Shown here: piece after piece, positions 28,543 to 36,390 of the stretch
Position numbering within the stretch: the first letter of the stretch is position 1
Layout of the letters: every line of letters begins with the position of its first letter
From: Poseidonocella pacifica
GTDB taxonomy: Bacteria; Pseudomonadota; Alphaproteobacteria; Rhodobacterales; Rhodobacteraceae
Length of the DNA stretch: 64,000 nt
Reading direction: 5' to 3'
Assembly: GCF_900111875.1 (NCBI RefSeq)
Contig: NZ_FOJU01000001.1
Coordinates: 806,001-870,000 of the forward strand
Notes under the pieces: model-generated
The model's input: only the letters and a program-made list of their open reading frames with translations
Databases searched by the model: none
What the model was told of the DNA's origin: nothing
Position numbers and translations under genes: made by a program

Positions 28543-29475
28543 GTGAGCAAGCCACCTCCCGCCCGCTACCGCACGACGACCTGGTCCAGCTACAACGCGG
28601 CGCTGCGCAGGCGCGGCTCGATGTTGATCTGGGTGGACCCAGACATGGCTTGGCTGGCACCGCACGAAGGCCGCCCCGGCCGTCCACCCGTCTTCTCGGA
28701 TGCCGCCATCCAGTTCTGCCTTTCGGTTAAGGTCCTTTTTAAGCTCCCGTTGCGACAGACCGCGGGGATGGTGGCCAGCCTACTGCGGCTGGCGGGGCTG
28801 AATTGGTCCGTTCCTGACTTCAGCATCCTGTGCCGTAGACAGAGAACGTTGACCGTTCAGATCCCGTATCGCCGCGTCGATGGACCGCTCAACCTGCTCG
28901 TGGATAGAACAGGCATCAAGTTCCTCGGCGATGGAGAGTGACAAGCCCGCAAGCACGGCGTTCAGGGCCGCCGCCAGTGGCGCAAGGTGCATCTGGCCAT
29001 GGAGACGGCCACCTCAGACATCCGGGCGGTCGAGTTCACTCCCAGCAGCGACGGTGACAGCCCAATCCTGCCTGAGCTACTCGGCCAGAGTCCCAAAGAT
29101 GAACAGATCGGCACGGTGACAGCTGATGGTGCCTACGATACGCGCCGCTGCCACAAGGCCATCACCGAACGACGGGCGATCCCAATCATTCCAATCCGGA
29201 AGAACGGACGCGCCTGGAAGGAAGACTGCCCGGCAGCGAAGGCTCGGAATGAGACGCTGCGCGCCACGAAGCACTACGGCCGGGCATTCTGGAAGCATTG
29301 GACCGGATACCACGCTCGAAGCCGGGTCGAGGCCAAGATGCGATGTCTCAAGGCATTCGGTGAACGCATCGCCGCGAGAGACCCAGACCGCCAAACCGCC
29401 GAGATCCACGTCCGCAGTGCATTAATGAACCGCTTCAATGCCCTCGGCTCTACCGAGATCATTCGCGGGGCATAA
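28543..29475 (+). pseudogene. IS5-family transposase broken by an in-frame stop
   Basis: The frame starts at GTG 28543 and would encode 310 residues, but codon 133 (28939-28941) is TGA directly after FLGDGE. Reading through in the same frame continues QARKHGVQGRRQW and then HLAMETATSDIRAVEFTP to the normal end at 29475. In intact relatives the position is expected to be Trp (TGG). DDE catalytic regions are recognisable on both sides: NLLVDRTGIKFLG before the stop and VTADGAYDTRRCH after it. Without suppression the transposase cannot be made, so this copy is probably immobile. Confidence 0.88.
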
Positions 29476-29511
29476 CGCCAGCGGGGTAAGGGTAAGTCGC
29501 GCCTCACGCGT

Positions 29512-29529
29512 GAGTTCTGCAACAATGCC
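29512..29529 (-). repeat. Right terminal inverted repeat of the IS
   Basis: Read on the minus strand it is GGCATTGTTGCAGAACTC, 16 of 18 identical to the left end. The element ends here and g12 sequence resumes at 29530. Confidence 0.85.
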
Positions 29530-29968
29530 ATTCAGTACTCTCTTCGTCGTCCAAACCCACACGAACGGTGCCCGAGACGGGCTTCAGGATCGGACGGGAA
29601 TAGCTTTGTTCGCCCGAAACATAGGTTTTGGACAAGGCCCAAATCCGTTGTTGCCCATCACCGATCCCAATCAATTGGTCCCGGTAGGATATATCAGCAG
29701 AGGCAGCGCAGGATTTGTAATCCGACCAATCTTTCCACCGGAACGCGTGGAGCTGCCCCCGTCGCGCTTCGAAGAACGCCACCAGTTTCTCGATATCATC
29801 AAGCGATCGCAGCCCGATGCCCGCGTCATAGCGTCGACGAGAGTGTTTCCATGGTGTATTTCGCTCTTCAAAGCCATTGGCGAGCGTGACGACATCTGTC
29901 CGCCGCTCGGGTCCGCCCAGGGAACCAAAGCTTAAGTTTGCTGGAAATCGCACATCGTGAAAGCTCGT
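29530..29968 (-). pseudogene. 5' part of GTA g12 (DUF2460 / TIGR02217 tail protein), truncated by the IS
   Basis: The frame holds about 146 codons of a protein normally around 210 residues long. It reads SFHDVRFPANLSFGSLGG, then RRRYDAGIGLRSLDDIEKL and FFEARRGQLHAFRWKDWSDY, hallmark segments of GTA g12, a distal tail component. It is cut at 29530; translation would run seven residues into the IS and stop at 29504. The expected start position (29966-29968) is ACG rather than ATG, although a purine-rich GGACAAGAG precedes it; the first usable in-frame start is GTG at 29953. Both ends therefore look damaged. Confidence 0.85.
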
Positions 29969-29990
29969 GCTCTTGTCCGTCGATCATAAT

Positions 29991-30653
29991 TTAGCGATTG
30001 CGTTGGCCCTGCTGGAGCGCTCTGCTCATCTGTGCGGCAATTTGACTGCGGCAGCGTTGAAAGCTTGCCGCATCAGGGGTCTGAATGTTCATGACAACGG
30101 TAACCCCGCCACCACCGCCTTGCGATTTGACCCCCAACTTCCCGTCGAGACCTCGCGACAGCGGCATGATCGCCTCTGGTCCGGCTTCCCCCATCAGGCC
30201 CGTACCGCCCCGTATAGGAAAAGAGGTAGGCGAGGATACGACACCTCCAACGGCGAAAGGCGTCACCCGCCCTTGGGTGAAAGTGCCTCCTTTTGCGAAG
30301 GGCATCACTCCATTGATAAGCCCGCCTACCCCATGCGCCATCAGCCCGCCGAAATGATCCGTTACGGGCGTTGACGCTGCGCGGAAGGCTGTAGCTACGA
30401 TCGAGTTAGCGACAGTCCGAAGAGCGTCAGACGCTTTGAGCCCATCGAATACAACGCCGTCGAGTGCTTTCCTCAACCCTCCAGTCATCCCTCGTTCCAA
30501 GGCTTTGACATCATTTCCGGCGCTTGAAATTGTCGAAGCCATCCGTTTGATTTCGGCATCAAATGCAGCGGTGATTGCAGCGGTATTTGAAATGCTCTCC
30601 CGGAGTGTGTCCGTCTGGTCGTGGAGTTCGTCAAACTCGTCCGAGCTATCCAT
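29991..30653 (-). CDS. GTA g11, tail tape measure protein
   Basis: A 220-residue protein matching the short GTA tape-measure protein that sets tail length. Residues 10-80 are helical (DQTDTLRESISNTAAITAAF, KRMASTISSAG). Residues 100-185 are Gly/Phe-rich and hydrophobic (FGGLMAHGVGGLINGVMPFAKGG), followed by GEAGPEAIMPLSRG, a motif seen in many lambda-like tape measures. The start at 30653 has GGAGCGAG upstream and overlaps the end of the preceding chaperone-like gene by 8 bp. It appears intact and is the last intact GTA gene before the damage. Confidence 0.85.
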   Translation of the reverse strand: MDSSDEFDELHDQTDTLRESISNTAAITAAFDAEIKRMASTISSAGNDVKALERGMTGGLRKALDGVVFDGLKASDALRTVANSIVATAFRAASTPVTDHFGGLMAHGVGGLINGVMPFAKGGTFTQGRVTPFAVGGVVSSPTSFPIRGGTGLMGEAGPEAIMPLSRGLDGKLGVKSQGGGGGVTVVMNIQTPDAASFQRCRSQIAAQMSRALQQGQRNR

Positions 30654-30849
30654 CACTCGCTCCTCCATTGGTATCGGGATAGGATTCAGAAAGAGACTGA
30701 AGCCGCGCACGGGACAGTGGCGCATCCGTTCCGCCCTGCCCCAGCATGAACATCAACTCCGCAGGTGTGAGCGCCCAGAATTCTGCGGGGCGAAGTCCAA
30801 GATCACGAATGCCGGCACGCATAAGGCCCGACCAATCGAACTTACTCAT
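30646..30849 (-). CDS. GTA g10.1, tail assembly chaperone-like protein
   Basis: A 67-residue protein beginning MSKFDWSGLMRAGIRDLGLR and containing PAEFWALTPAELMFMLG, typical of the small DUF2376-type gene between g10 and g11 in Rhodobacterales GTAs. It probably assists tail assembly. It overlaps g10 by 4 bp and g11 by 8 bp. Confidence 0.82.
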   Translation of the reverse strand: MSKFDWSGLMRAGIRDLGLRPAEFWALTPAELMFMLGQGGTDAPLSRARLQSLSESYPDTNGGASDG

Positions 30850-31166
30850 GCCCCCTCGGGCAGGGTGAAGGCGCGGACCAGCAACTCCGCCGCGGCGCGA
30901 GTTGCCGCAACCGGGCCACCTTCAATATCCGCGGAGAGAAGGTCAGAGCGGCATACACTCCAACCCCCTCCCCGGAGCCCTGCGATGATTAGGGCCAGGA
31001 CATCGCTCGTAGTGAAGCCTCCAGCTTCGAACCGCTCGACCATATCGATCAAGGTTCCGGCGTTTAATGATGCTTCCAACTCCGCGAGTGCCCCCAGCGT
31101 CAATTTCATGACCCGAGGCTTGCCATCAACGACGAGTTCCACCTCGCCTGCATACGGGTTTGCCAT
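30846..31166 (-). CDS. GTA g10, tail assembly chaperone-like protein
   Basis: A 106-residue protein (MANPYAGEVELVVDGKPRVM at the start; TLGALAELEASLNAGTL next) of the GTA gp10 family. It has the size and location of tail assembly chaperones, between the major tail protein and the tape measure. Its start overlaps the g9 stop by one base and its end overlaps g10.1 by 4 bp, so translation is coupled. Intact. Confidence 0.85.
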   Translation of the reverse strand: MANPYAGEVELVVDGKPRVMKLTLGALAELEASLNAGTLIDMVERFEAGGFTTSDVLALIIAGLRGGGWSVCRSDLLSADIEGGPVAATRAAAELLVRAFTLPEGA

Positions 31167-31579
31167 TATAGTGCCGAAAAGCTGAGTTGACCCGCGGACG
31201 CCATCGACATTTCGTATGTCGCTTCACCATCGTAGCTTCCAGAATACTCGATGGAAGAAATCATGAAGGGTCCCTCAATCACTCCAAAATCAGGGATGAT
31301 CACCTGGAACGGGGGTGTTTCCCCATCGAAGAATACTTGGCGGGTACGCTCGTCCGTCGAAGCGTCTTTAAAGACACCCGATCCGGAAATACCGGCGCTC
31401 TTTACTCCCGCGCCGCTAAGCAACTCACGCCACCCACCGGCGCTTTCCATGGACGTGACATCAATAGTCTCCGCGTTGAAACTTAGCCGTGTCGCCCGGA
31501 GCCCCGCGATCGTTTCGAAGTCTCCACCACCCGTCAAATCCACTTTGATCAAAAGGTCTCTACCGTTCTGAGCGCCCAT
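31166..31579 (-). CDS. GTA g9, major tail (tube) protein
   Basis: A 137-residue TP901-1-like major tail protein. MGAQNGRDLLIKVD opens the protein, and DVTSMESAGGWRELLSGAG with GVFKDASTDE is diagnostic of the family that polymerises into the tail tube. The start at 31579 has a strong GAGGTGA site; an earlier in-frame start at 31594 is disfavoured. Intact, with normal length for GTA g9. Confidence 0.9.
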   Translation of the reverse strand: MGAQNGRDLLIKVDLTGGGDFETIAGLRATRLSFNAETIDVTSMESAGGWRELLSGAGVKSAGISGSGVFKDASTDERTRQVFFDGETPPFQVIIPDFGVIEGPFMISSIEYSGSYDGEATYEMSMASAGQLSFSAL

Positions 31580-31603
31580 CTGGTCACCTCTCATTGTAAG
31601 AAA

Positions 31604-32014
31604 TCAGTCATCCTCGACACGAGCGCGGAACGTCAGGTCGATGCGCCTCTCCGCACCCTTGTCCTGTCGTCGCGCCTGTGCTCGGACGAAGTGCATCCCG
31701 ATGAGCCGGCCTCGGTCGAGGTTCAACTCAACGCGATGCAACGCGTCGGAAATGGCTCCCGCAACCGACTTGGCCCGGCGGAACCCTGCAGTATCCGTGA
31801 CCACCGAGATAACGAAACGATGCTCTGCGCCGTTGCTGGTATTGTCCGAACGGTCACGCACATCTTCGGGGCCAAGCGCGATATAGGTTGATGGCGGTAT
31901 GCCGGAGGGGATCGCATCATAGATCGCCGTTCCGACCTCCGCTCGTACAGCGTCATTCTCGGCCAAATGCTGATAGACAGCCTTCTGCAGGGCGGCCGAT
32001 AGGGCATAGGTCAT
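31604..32014 (-). CDS. GTA g8, tail completion protein (DUF3168)
   Basis: A 136-residue protein with DUF3168 features (LQKAVYQHLAEN near the start, IYDAIPSGIPPSTYIALG, then HRFVISVVTDTAG). It acts at the head-tail joining or tail terminator stage. The start at 32014 is preceded by AGGAGG and overlaps the g7 stop (ATGA). Intact. Confidence 0.85.
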   Translation of the reverse strand: MTYALSAALQKAVYQHLAENDAVRAEVGTAIYDAIPSGIPPSTYIALGPEDVRDRSDNTSNGAEHRFVISVVTDTAGFRRAKSVAGAISDALHRVELNLDRGRLIGMHFVRAQARRQDKGAERRIDLTFRARVEDD

Positions 32015-32349
32015 GAGACGGTTTCCTCCTCGGTGAAACACGTCAGGTAGCGTCTGCCAGGATCGTCATCCGCTACTGCCAGAATCGGAAAAATCCGGGT
32101 CGTGTCGCGAAAGCGTTGTCCCGCCCTCGGCCTTGATGAGTATCCCACAGGCGTCGCGCGGACGGTGACGACGTAAGGCACGGTGGCGCGCGGCATCGTC
32201 GTTCCCGAAGTCTCTCGACCCGAACGCGCGCGAACCTCTGCCCAGAGCGTTCCGAGTGCCCGCCACTCTTCGGTGAACCCACCGGCGCCATCCTCACTTC
32301 GTTCGAGCGTTTCCAATATCAGTGGCCGATTGAGGCTGATGCCACTCAT
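32011..32349 (-). CDS. GTA g7, head-tail adaptor (head closure) protein
   Basis: A 112-residue phage head-tail joining protein: LNRPLILETLERSEDGAGGF followed by WRALGTLWAEVRARSGRE is the common signature of this SPP1 gp16-like group. It closes the head portal for tail docking. It overlaps g8 and g6 by 4 bp each. Intact. Confidence 0.87.
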   Translation of the reverse strand: MSGISLNRPLILETLERSEDGAGGFTEEWRALGTLWAEVRARSGRETSGTTMPRATVPYVVTVRATPVGYSSRPRAGQRFRDTTRIFPILAVADDDPGRRYLTCFTEEETVS

Positions 32350-32948
32350 GCAACGCCTCCACCGACAAAAAGACGTACTGTTCGATAGCGTTCGATCAGG
32401 GAGGCGACACCGAAAGGCATGCAGCCACCCGAAAGCGCGCGTTCTTCACGATATTCGTAGTAGTGCGAGGCCAGCAACATAACCGCCTGCCCCAAATCCG
32501 CGGGAATCGTCGACCATTCCACACCATACCCGGCCGTAAAGACGATCTCCGCAGAGCCCCCCGGAGGGATTGAGGGCAGGACCGCCCCGGTGGGACGGAC
32601 CCGCGGCCGTTGGATATCGCGCTCAAGCCAGTACCGGTCCGCCTCGATCACAACCACCTCGCCAAGACGGTCATGTATGATGAATTCGGTGATTGCCGAT
32701 ACTGGGGCCACCGGCAATGCTTGCGCGCCCGCATCACGCCACGCAGAGAGACTCCAAGAGAAGTCCCTTTCGATCAGCACCTTCCCGGTACGTGCTTCGA
32801 TCGCGGCAATCGCGGCGCGAAGGAAGCTCTCCAAGACCGGATCCTGGACTGCGTCTTCAGCAAATCCGGTCCCAAGCCGCAGGTGGTTCTTGAAGGCTTC
32901 GACCGGAAGGGCTTCGGCCGGGATGGTCGTTTCTTCCACTAACATCAT
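32346..32948 (-). CDS. GTA g6, head-tail connector protein
   Basis: A 200-residue protein of the phage gp6-like connector family. Residues 10-80 include VEAFKNHLRLG and AAIAAIEARTGKVLIERDFSW, and the tail includes LASHYYEYREERALSG, all typical. It sits under the portal ring. I start at 32948, with GGAG 7 bases upstream; the adjacent ATG at 32945 is equivalent. Intact; 154 bp separate it from the capsid gene. Confidence 0.87.
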   Translation of the reverse strand: MMLVEETTIPAEALPVEAFKNHLRLGTGFAEDAVQDPVLESFLRAAIAAIEARTGKVLIERDFSWSLSAWRDAGAQALPVAPVSAITEFIIHDRLGEVVVIEADRYWLERDIQRPRVRPTGAVLPSIPPGGSAEIVFTAGYGVEWSTIPADLGQAVMLLASHYYEYREERALSGGCMPFGVASLIERYRTVRLFVGGGVA

Positions 32949-33102
32949 GGAACTTCTCCGATCAAACAAATCCCCCGGAAGTAAATGGGCGCGCGACCGG
33001 CAGGCATTGCTCGGACGGAGGGGGTAGCAGCTGGAAAACACCTGCATGGAATTGGGCGCGCGCCCTGGTTCAGGCGGGAAACCGTCCCGCCCTATCGCCG
33101 CC

Positions 33103-34269
33103 TCAGGAGACGGAGAATTTCAGAAGTTTGATCGCCGAGAAATCGGTCACGTCGCCGCCAACCCGCTTGGTGGCAAAGAAAAGAACGTTGGGTTTCGCAG
33201 AGAAGGGATCACGCAGAATGCGCAAGTCAGGGCGTTCGGCGACGGTGTAACCCGCAGAGAAGTCGCCAAATGCGATGGGAGTGGCCCCAGTGGCGATGTC
33301 GGGCATGTCTTCGGCGATGAGAACGGGATATCCCATCAGGCGCGCAGGCTCCGCCGCGGCAAGACCATCGGACCAGAGGAAGCGGCCGTTAGCATCCTTG
33401 AGCTGACGAATGGAACCTGCAGTTTTGGAGTTGAGCACGAAGGACGCATTCGCCCGATACTGCGCGCCAAGCGAATAGACCAGTTCCACGATCGCATCCG
33501 CGCCACCAAGGTCGCCATCGACACCGGTCGCAACGTAGCCGAGGTTGCCCCAAGTCCAGGATCCGGCATCAACGGCTGGATGCGCAAGAAACCCCTTTGG
33601 TTTGTCGATACCGTCGCCGGAAACAAATGCCGCGGCTTCAGCGCGTGAGAATTTCTCTGCGATCCGCTTGGCGAGCCAGCCCTCTACGTCAAAAGCGCTG
33701 TCGTCAAGAAGGCGCTGCGACGCTTTGGGCAAAGCCGATAGCTCGTGAAGCGGAATTGAGATCCGATCGATCTGTGGAGTGTCGGTTTCGGTAACCGACG
33801 CAGACTCGGTCGCCCAGCCGTGGCCGAGTTCCGAATGGTCAACCAGCACGTCATAGGTGGTCGCTTCAACATTGACGACGTTTGCAACAGCCCGAATGGA
33901 TGCCGTTGACGACAGGACTGATTGTACGCTTGCCGAGGTCACCGGATCGACGAGGTAGCCGCCATCTGCTGCGATCGCGGTGCTCAAGGCCTTGCCTTCG
34001 AGTTCAATGCCGCGCAGCCCATCATCGTCACCGCTGCGCAGATACGCCGAAAAGGCCTTCTTGTGAGGAACCTCGACCTCAGTGGAATTACTCAGGATTG
34101 GGCGAGCCGGCGCGAAATTTTTGCGTTCGATCATGTTCAGTTTCTCTTCCTGCTTGTTGAATTTGGTCTCGATTTCGGCCTTGAAGCCCTTAAGATCGCT
34201 TACAAAACCGGTAACGGCCTGCGCGACCTCGGATACGCCCATGGCGCTCCGATCAGACAAGTCTGTCAT
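33103..34269 (-). CDS. GTA g5, HK97-type major capsid protein
   Basis: A 388-residue HK97-fold major capsid protein. Residues about 15-60 form a coiled-coil scaffold-like segment (FKAEIETKFNKQEEKLNMIE), normally removed by the g4 protease. The capsid domain follows, with ALSTAIAADGGYLVDPV, ISIPLHELSALPKASQRLLDD and the end TDFSAIKLLKFSV. The ATG at 34269 gives the expected length. It appears intact. This is the main structural protein of the GTA head. Confidence 0.93.
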   Translation of the reverse strand: MTDLSDRSAMGVSEVAQAVTGFVSDLKGFKAEIETKFNKQEEKLNMIERKNFAPARPILSNSTEVEVPHKKAFSAYLRSGDDDGLRGIELEGKALSTAIAADGGYLVDPVTSASVQSVLSSTASIRAVANVVNVEATTYDVLVDHSELGHGWATESASVTETDTPQIDRISIPLHELSALPKASQRLLDDSAFDVEGWLAKRIAEKFSRAEAAAFVSGDGIDKPKGFLAHPAVDAGSWTWGNLGYVATGVDGDLGGADAIVELVYSLGAQYRANASFVLNSKTAGSIRQLKDANGRFLWSDGLAAAEPARLMGYPVLIAEDMPDIATGATPIAFGDFSAGYTVAERPDLRILRDPFSAKPNVLFFATKRVGGDVTDFSAIKLLKFSVS

Positions 34270-34300
34270 AAGGATCTTTCTCTGTTTGGGGCGACTGATC

Positions 34301-34852
34301 CTAGTCAGCCAACTCTCGGCGCGCCTGTCTGAACAGTTGCGCCAATTCAAAAGTGGGATCGCCGTCACGCTCATCGCTTTTGGCGCCCACGCGGGCACTG
34401 GGAAGCATGGGGAAGGTCACGAGAGAGACCTCCCAAAGCTCCAGTTCGGTCAGGAGCCGCTGGCCCCTGTCGTTCTTCGCAGAGCGCACCGTGCGATAGC
34501 CGATCGACAACCCGTCGATCGCCCCTGCATCAATGAGTGCCTTGGCCTCACGGCCCTTTTCCACTGCTTCGAGAATTCGCCCCTTGACATAGAGGCCCCG
34601 AGCGTCCTCGTGCACTTCGTCCCAAATGCCGATGGGTTGCGCCGGGTCATGCTGCCAAAGCATTTTGACACTGCGTCCATCGCGTAGGATGCGCTCGAGG
34701 GAGGTCTTGTAGGCACCTTGCTGCACAACATCGTTGCCGTGATCGCACTGGCCGAAATAGCTGGCATAGCCTTCAATTTCCGTACCATCAGTAACGGTAA
34801 GATCTTGGTCAAAGCGGCAGAATTTGCGCTCTAGGCCGAAGTCATCCTTCAT
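34301..34852 (-). CDS. GTA g4, HK97 prohead protease
   Basis: A 183-residue herpesvirus/HK97-type prohead protease that trims the capsid scaffold. EIEGYASYFGQCDHGNDVV opens the fold; the catalytic His is in MLWQHDPAQPIG and the Ser in GLSIGYRT. It is directly upstream of the capsid gene it processes. The start at 34852 (MKDDFGLERKF) is preceded by AAGGACAAGG; an ATG at 34873 is possible but has a poor site. Intact. Confidence 0.9.
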   Translation of the reverse strand: MKDDFGLERKFCRFDQDLTVTDGTEIEGYASYFGQCDHGNDVVQQGAYKTSLERILRDGRSVKMLWQHDPAQPIGIWDEVHEDARGLYVKGRILEAVEKGREAKALIDAGAIDGLSIGYRTVRSAKNDRGQRLLTELELWEVSLVTFPMLPSARVGAKSDERDGDPTFELAQLFRQARRELAD

Positions 34853-34869
34853 ACCTTGTCCTTTTCTGT

Positions 34870-35100
34870 TCATCCTGGAACTGCCGCGATAAGTGACTGG
34901 AAAGCCTGCCCGATTATGGCCGCAGCCACGCCATAGACAGTCAGCCACAGGCGTTTCTCGAGCCGCTCGATTGTTCCTTCGTGTTTCTCAATGCGCTCTT
35001 GCAAAGTCTTGAATTGCAGCGCCGCCAAGCGCTCATATGCTTCGAGCCGCAGGCCCGGAGCGCATTCAAAAGACTCAAAGCCGCCGCGATCATCCGGCAT
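34870..35100 (-). CDS. GTA g3.5, small protein with C-terminal membrane segment
   Basis: A 76-residue protein. Residues 20-50 are a charged helix or coiled coil (LAALQFKTLQERIEKHEGTI) and residues 51-72 are hydrophobic (LWLTVYGVAAAIIGQAF). It matches in size and place the small gene between portal and protease in Rhodobacterales GTAs. Its start overlaps the portal stop by 11 bp. Its role is unclear, perhaps head assembly. Confidence 0.8.
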   Translation of the reverse strand: MPDDRGGFESFECAPGLRLEAYERLAALQFKTLQERIEKHEGTIERLEKRLWLTVYGVAAAIIGQAFQSLIAAVPG

Positions 35101-36277
35101 CCGTTTCTCCTTCCGGCAACCCGGGCAGCCCTAGGAGAGAACGCTTTTCCGCGAGAGTGAGGAAACTTGCGTCAGCAACCCGCCGCCATTGTTGGTCGCG
35201 CTCCTGAGCAAGCGCCGCAACCTGATCGAGGTCCGGTTTGATCTCCACCTGCTCGCCGGTAAAGCCTGACAACCAATGACCAATTGCCGCCGTGACCCGG
35301 GTGGCGAGTGGCAATACCGTCAGGCGATAAAACGCCCTGTTGGCCTCCTGATAGTTCGCGTAGGTCGCATCACCCGGGATCCCGAGCAGCATTGGCGGGA
35401 TACCAAACGCAATTGCGATCTCCCGGCCTGCGGATTCCTTTGTTTTCTGGAATTCCATGTCCGATGGTGAAAAGCCCATCGGCTTCCAATCCAATCCACC
35501 TTCCAACAACATCGGGCGGCCCGCGTTCCGAGCGCCCTGATAGTTCGCCTCCATCTCCACCACGAGTCGGTCATATTGATCCGGAGAAAGGCCACCAGTT
35601 CCGTCTACTCCCTTATAAATGATCGCCCCGGATGGTCGCGCGGCATTGTCGAGCAATCCCTTCGACCAACGTGATGCGCTGTTGTGAACATCGATCGCGG
35701 AAGCCGCCGCTTGCATTGGGGAGAGACCATAGTGGTCGTCCTGCGGATGAAAGCTCTTGATCTGACAGACGGGCGAAGCCCCTTCCCCAAGGTGAAAACG
35801 ATGTGTGCGCCCGCCCACCGAATACTCATAGGCAATTGGCCATCCGTCCGCGCCGGGGACAACGCTCATCCGGTCCGAGCGGAGCACGTGCAACTCAAAG
35901 GGCACGCTCTCATCCCCGCCGACCGCCTCGACGTATCCGTTCCCCGTCAGCAGGATCTGACCATAGAGTGCTTCGAATAGCTCCGCCCTTCCTTGCGCTA
36001 GGTTGGGCCGGCCGATGAGGTCCAGGACCGGGTGCACGTCGTAGCGCCGCTCCTTGTCCTGCAGAACCAAGGGAAGCGCCGCGGCTGCCTCTGCGATCAG
36101 CTTTACAGCACGGAAGCAGATCGGATTTCCCGAAAAGCCGGTCCGGGTGAGCGAGGCCGTATCTCTTGGGCTCCAAGCGACCCGCCCGGATGTGCCGAAG
36201 GCAACCACTGGCCCTGTCGCGCTCGCCTTGCGCTCCGGAACCGGGGGCTCATTACGCTTGAGAAAGTCAAAAACCAT
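35090..36277 (-). CDS. GTA g3, HK97-family portal protein
   Basis: A 395-residue phage portal protein. Visible family blocks are NPICFRAVKLIAEAAAALPL, LYGQILLTGNGYVEAVGGD, SIKSF-like QIKSFHPQDDHYGLSPMQAA and AFGIPPMLLGIPGDATYANY. It forms the dodecameric DNA entry vertex and docks the terminase. The ATG at 36277 follows GAGGAGAACCG. It lies 113 bp after terminase in the same direction. Intact. Confidence 0.93.
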   Translation of the reverse strand: MVFDFLKRNEPPVPERKASATGPVVAFGTSGRVAWSPRDTASLTRTGFSGNPICFRAVKLIAEAAAALPLVLQDKERRYDVHPVLDLIGRPNLAQGRAELFEALYGQILLTGNGYVEAVGGDESVPFELHVLRSDRMSVVPGADGWPIAYEYSVGGRTHRFHLGEGASPVCQIKSFHPQDDHYGLSPMQAAASAIDVHNSASRWSKGLLDNAARPSGAIIYKGVDGTGGLSPDQYDRLVVEMEANYQGARNAGRPMLLEGGLDWKPMGFSPSDMEFQKTKESAGREIAIAFGIPPMLLGIPGDATYANYQEANRAFYRLTVLPLATRVTAAIGHWLSGFTGEQVEIKPDLDQVAALAQERDQQWRRVADASFLTLAEKRSLLGLPGLPEGETDAG

Positions 36278-36390
36278 TCGGTTCTCCTCGCATTACACTG
36301 CGGCCGACGCCCACACGGGCATCGACGATCGGGGCGATCTGGCCCCGGCGAAATCGTTAATTGATAGATGTCTCCTTCGAGACAGGTGGC

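Larger units (their letters stand above)
28477..29529 (+). mobile_element. IS5-family insertion sequence within the GTA cluster
   Basis: A 1,053-bp element bounded by imperfect terminal inverted repeats and carrying one transposase gene on the plus strand, opposite to the GTA genes. The transposase sequence is of the IS5-family type common in Rhodobacteraceae. No target duplication is visible: the left flank ends CTCACA and the right flank begins ATTCAG. The left flank is the tail of g15 and the right flank is the middle of g12, so the DNA between these genes has been lost. An adjacent deletion after insertion is the simplest explanation. Confidence 0.88.

Noticed and set aside
28473-29535. 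Target site duplication flanking the IS
   Set aside because: Left flank CTCACA and right flank ATTCAG share no immediately adjacent direct repeat.
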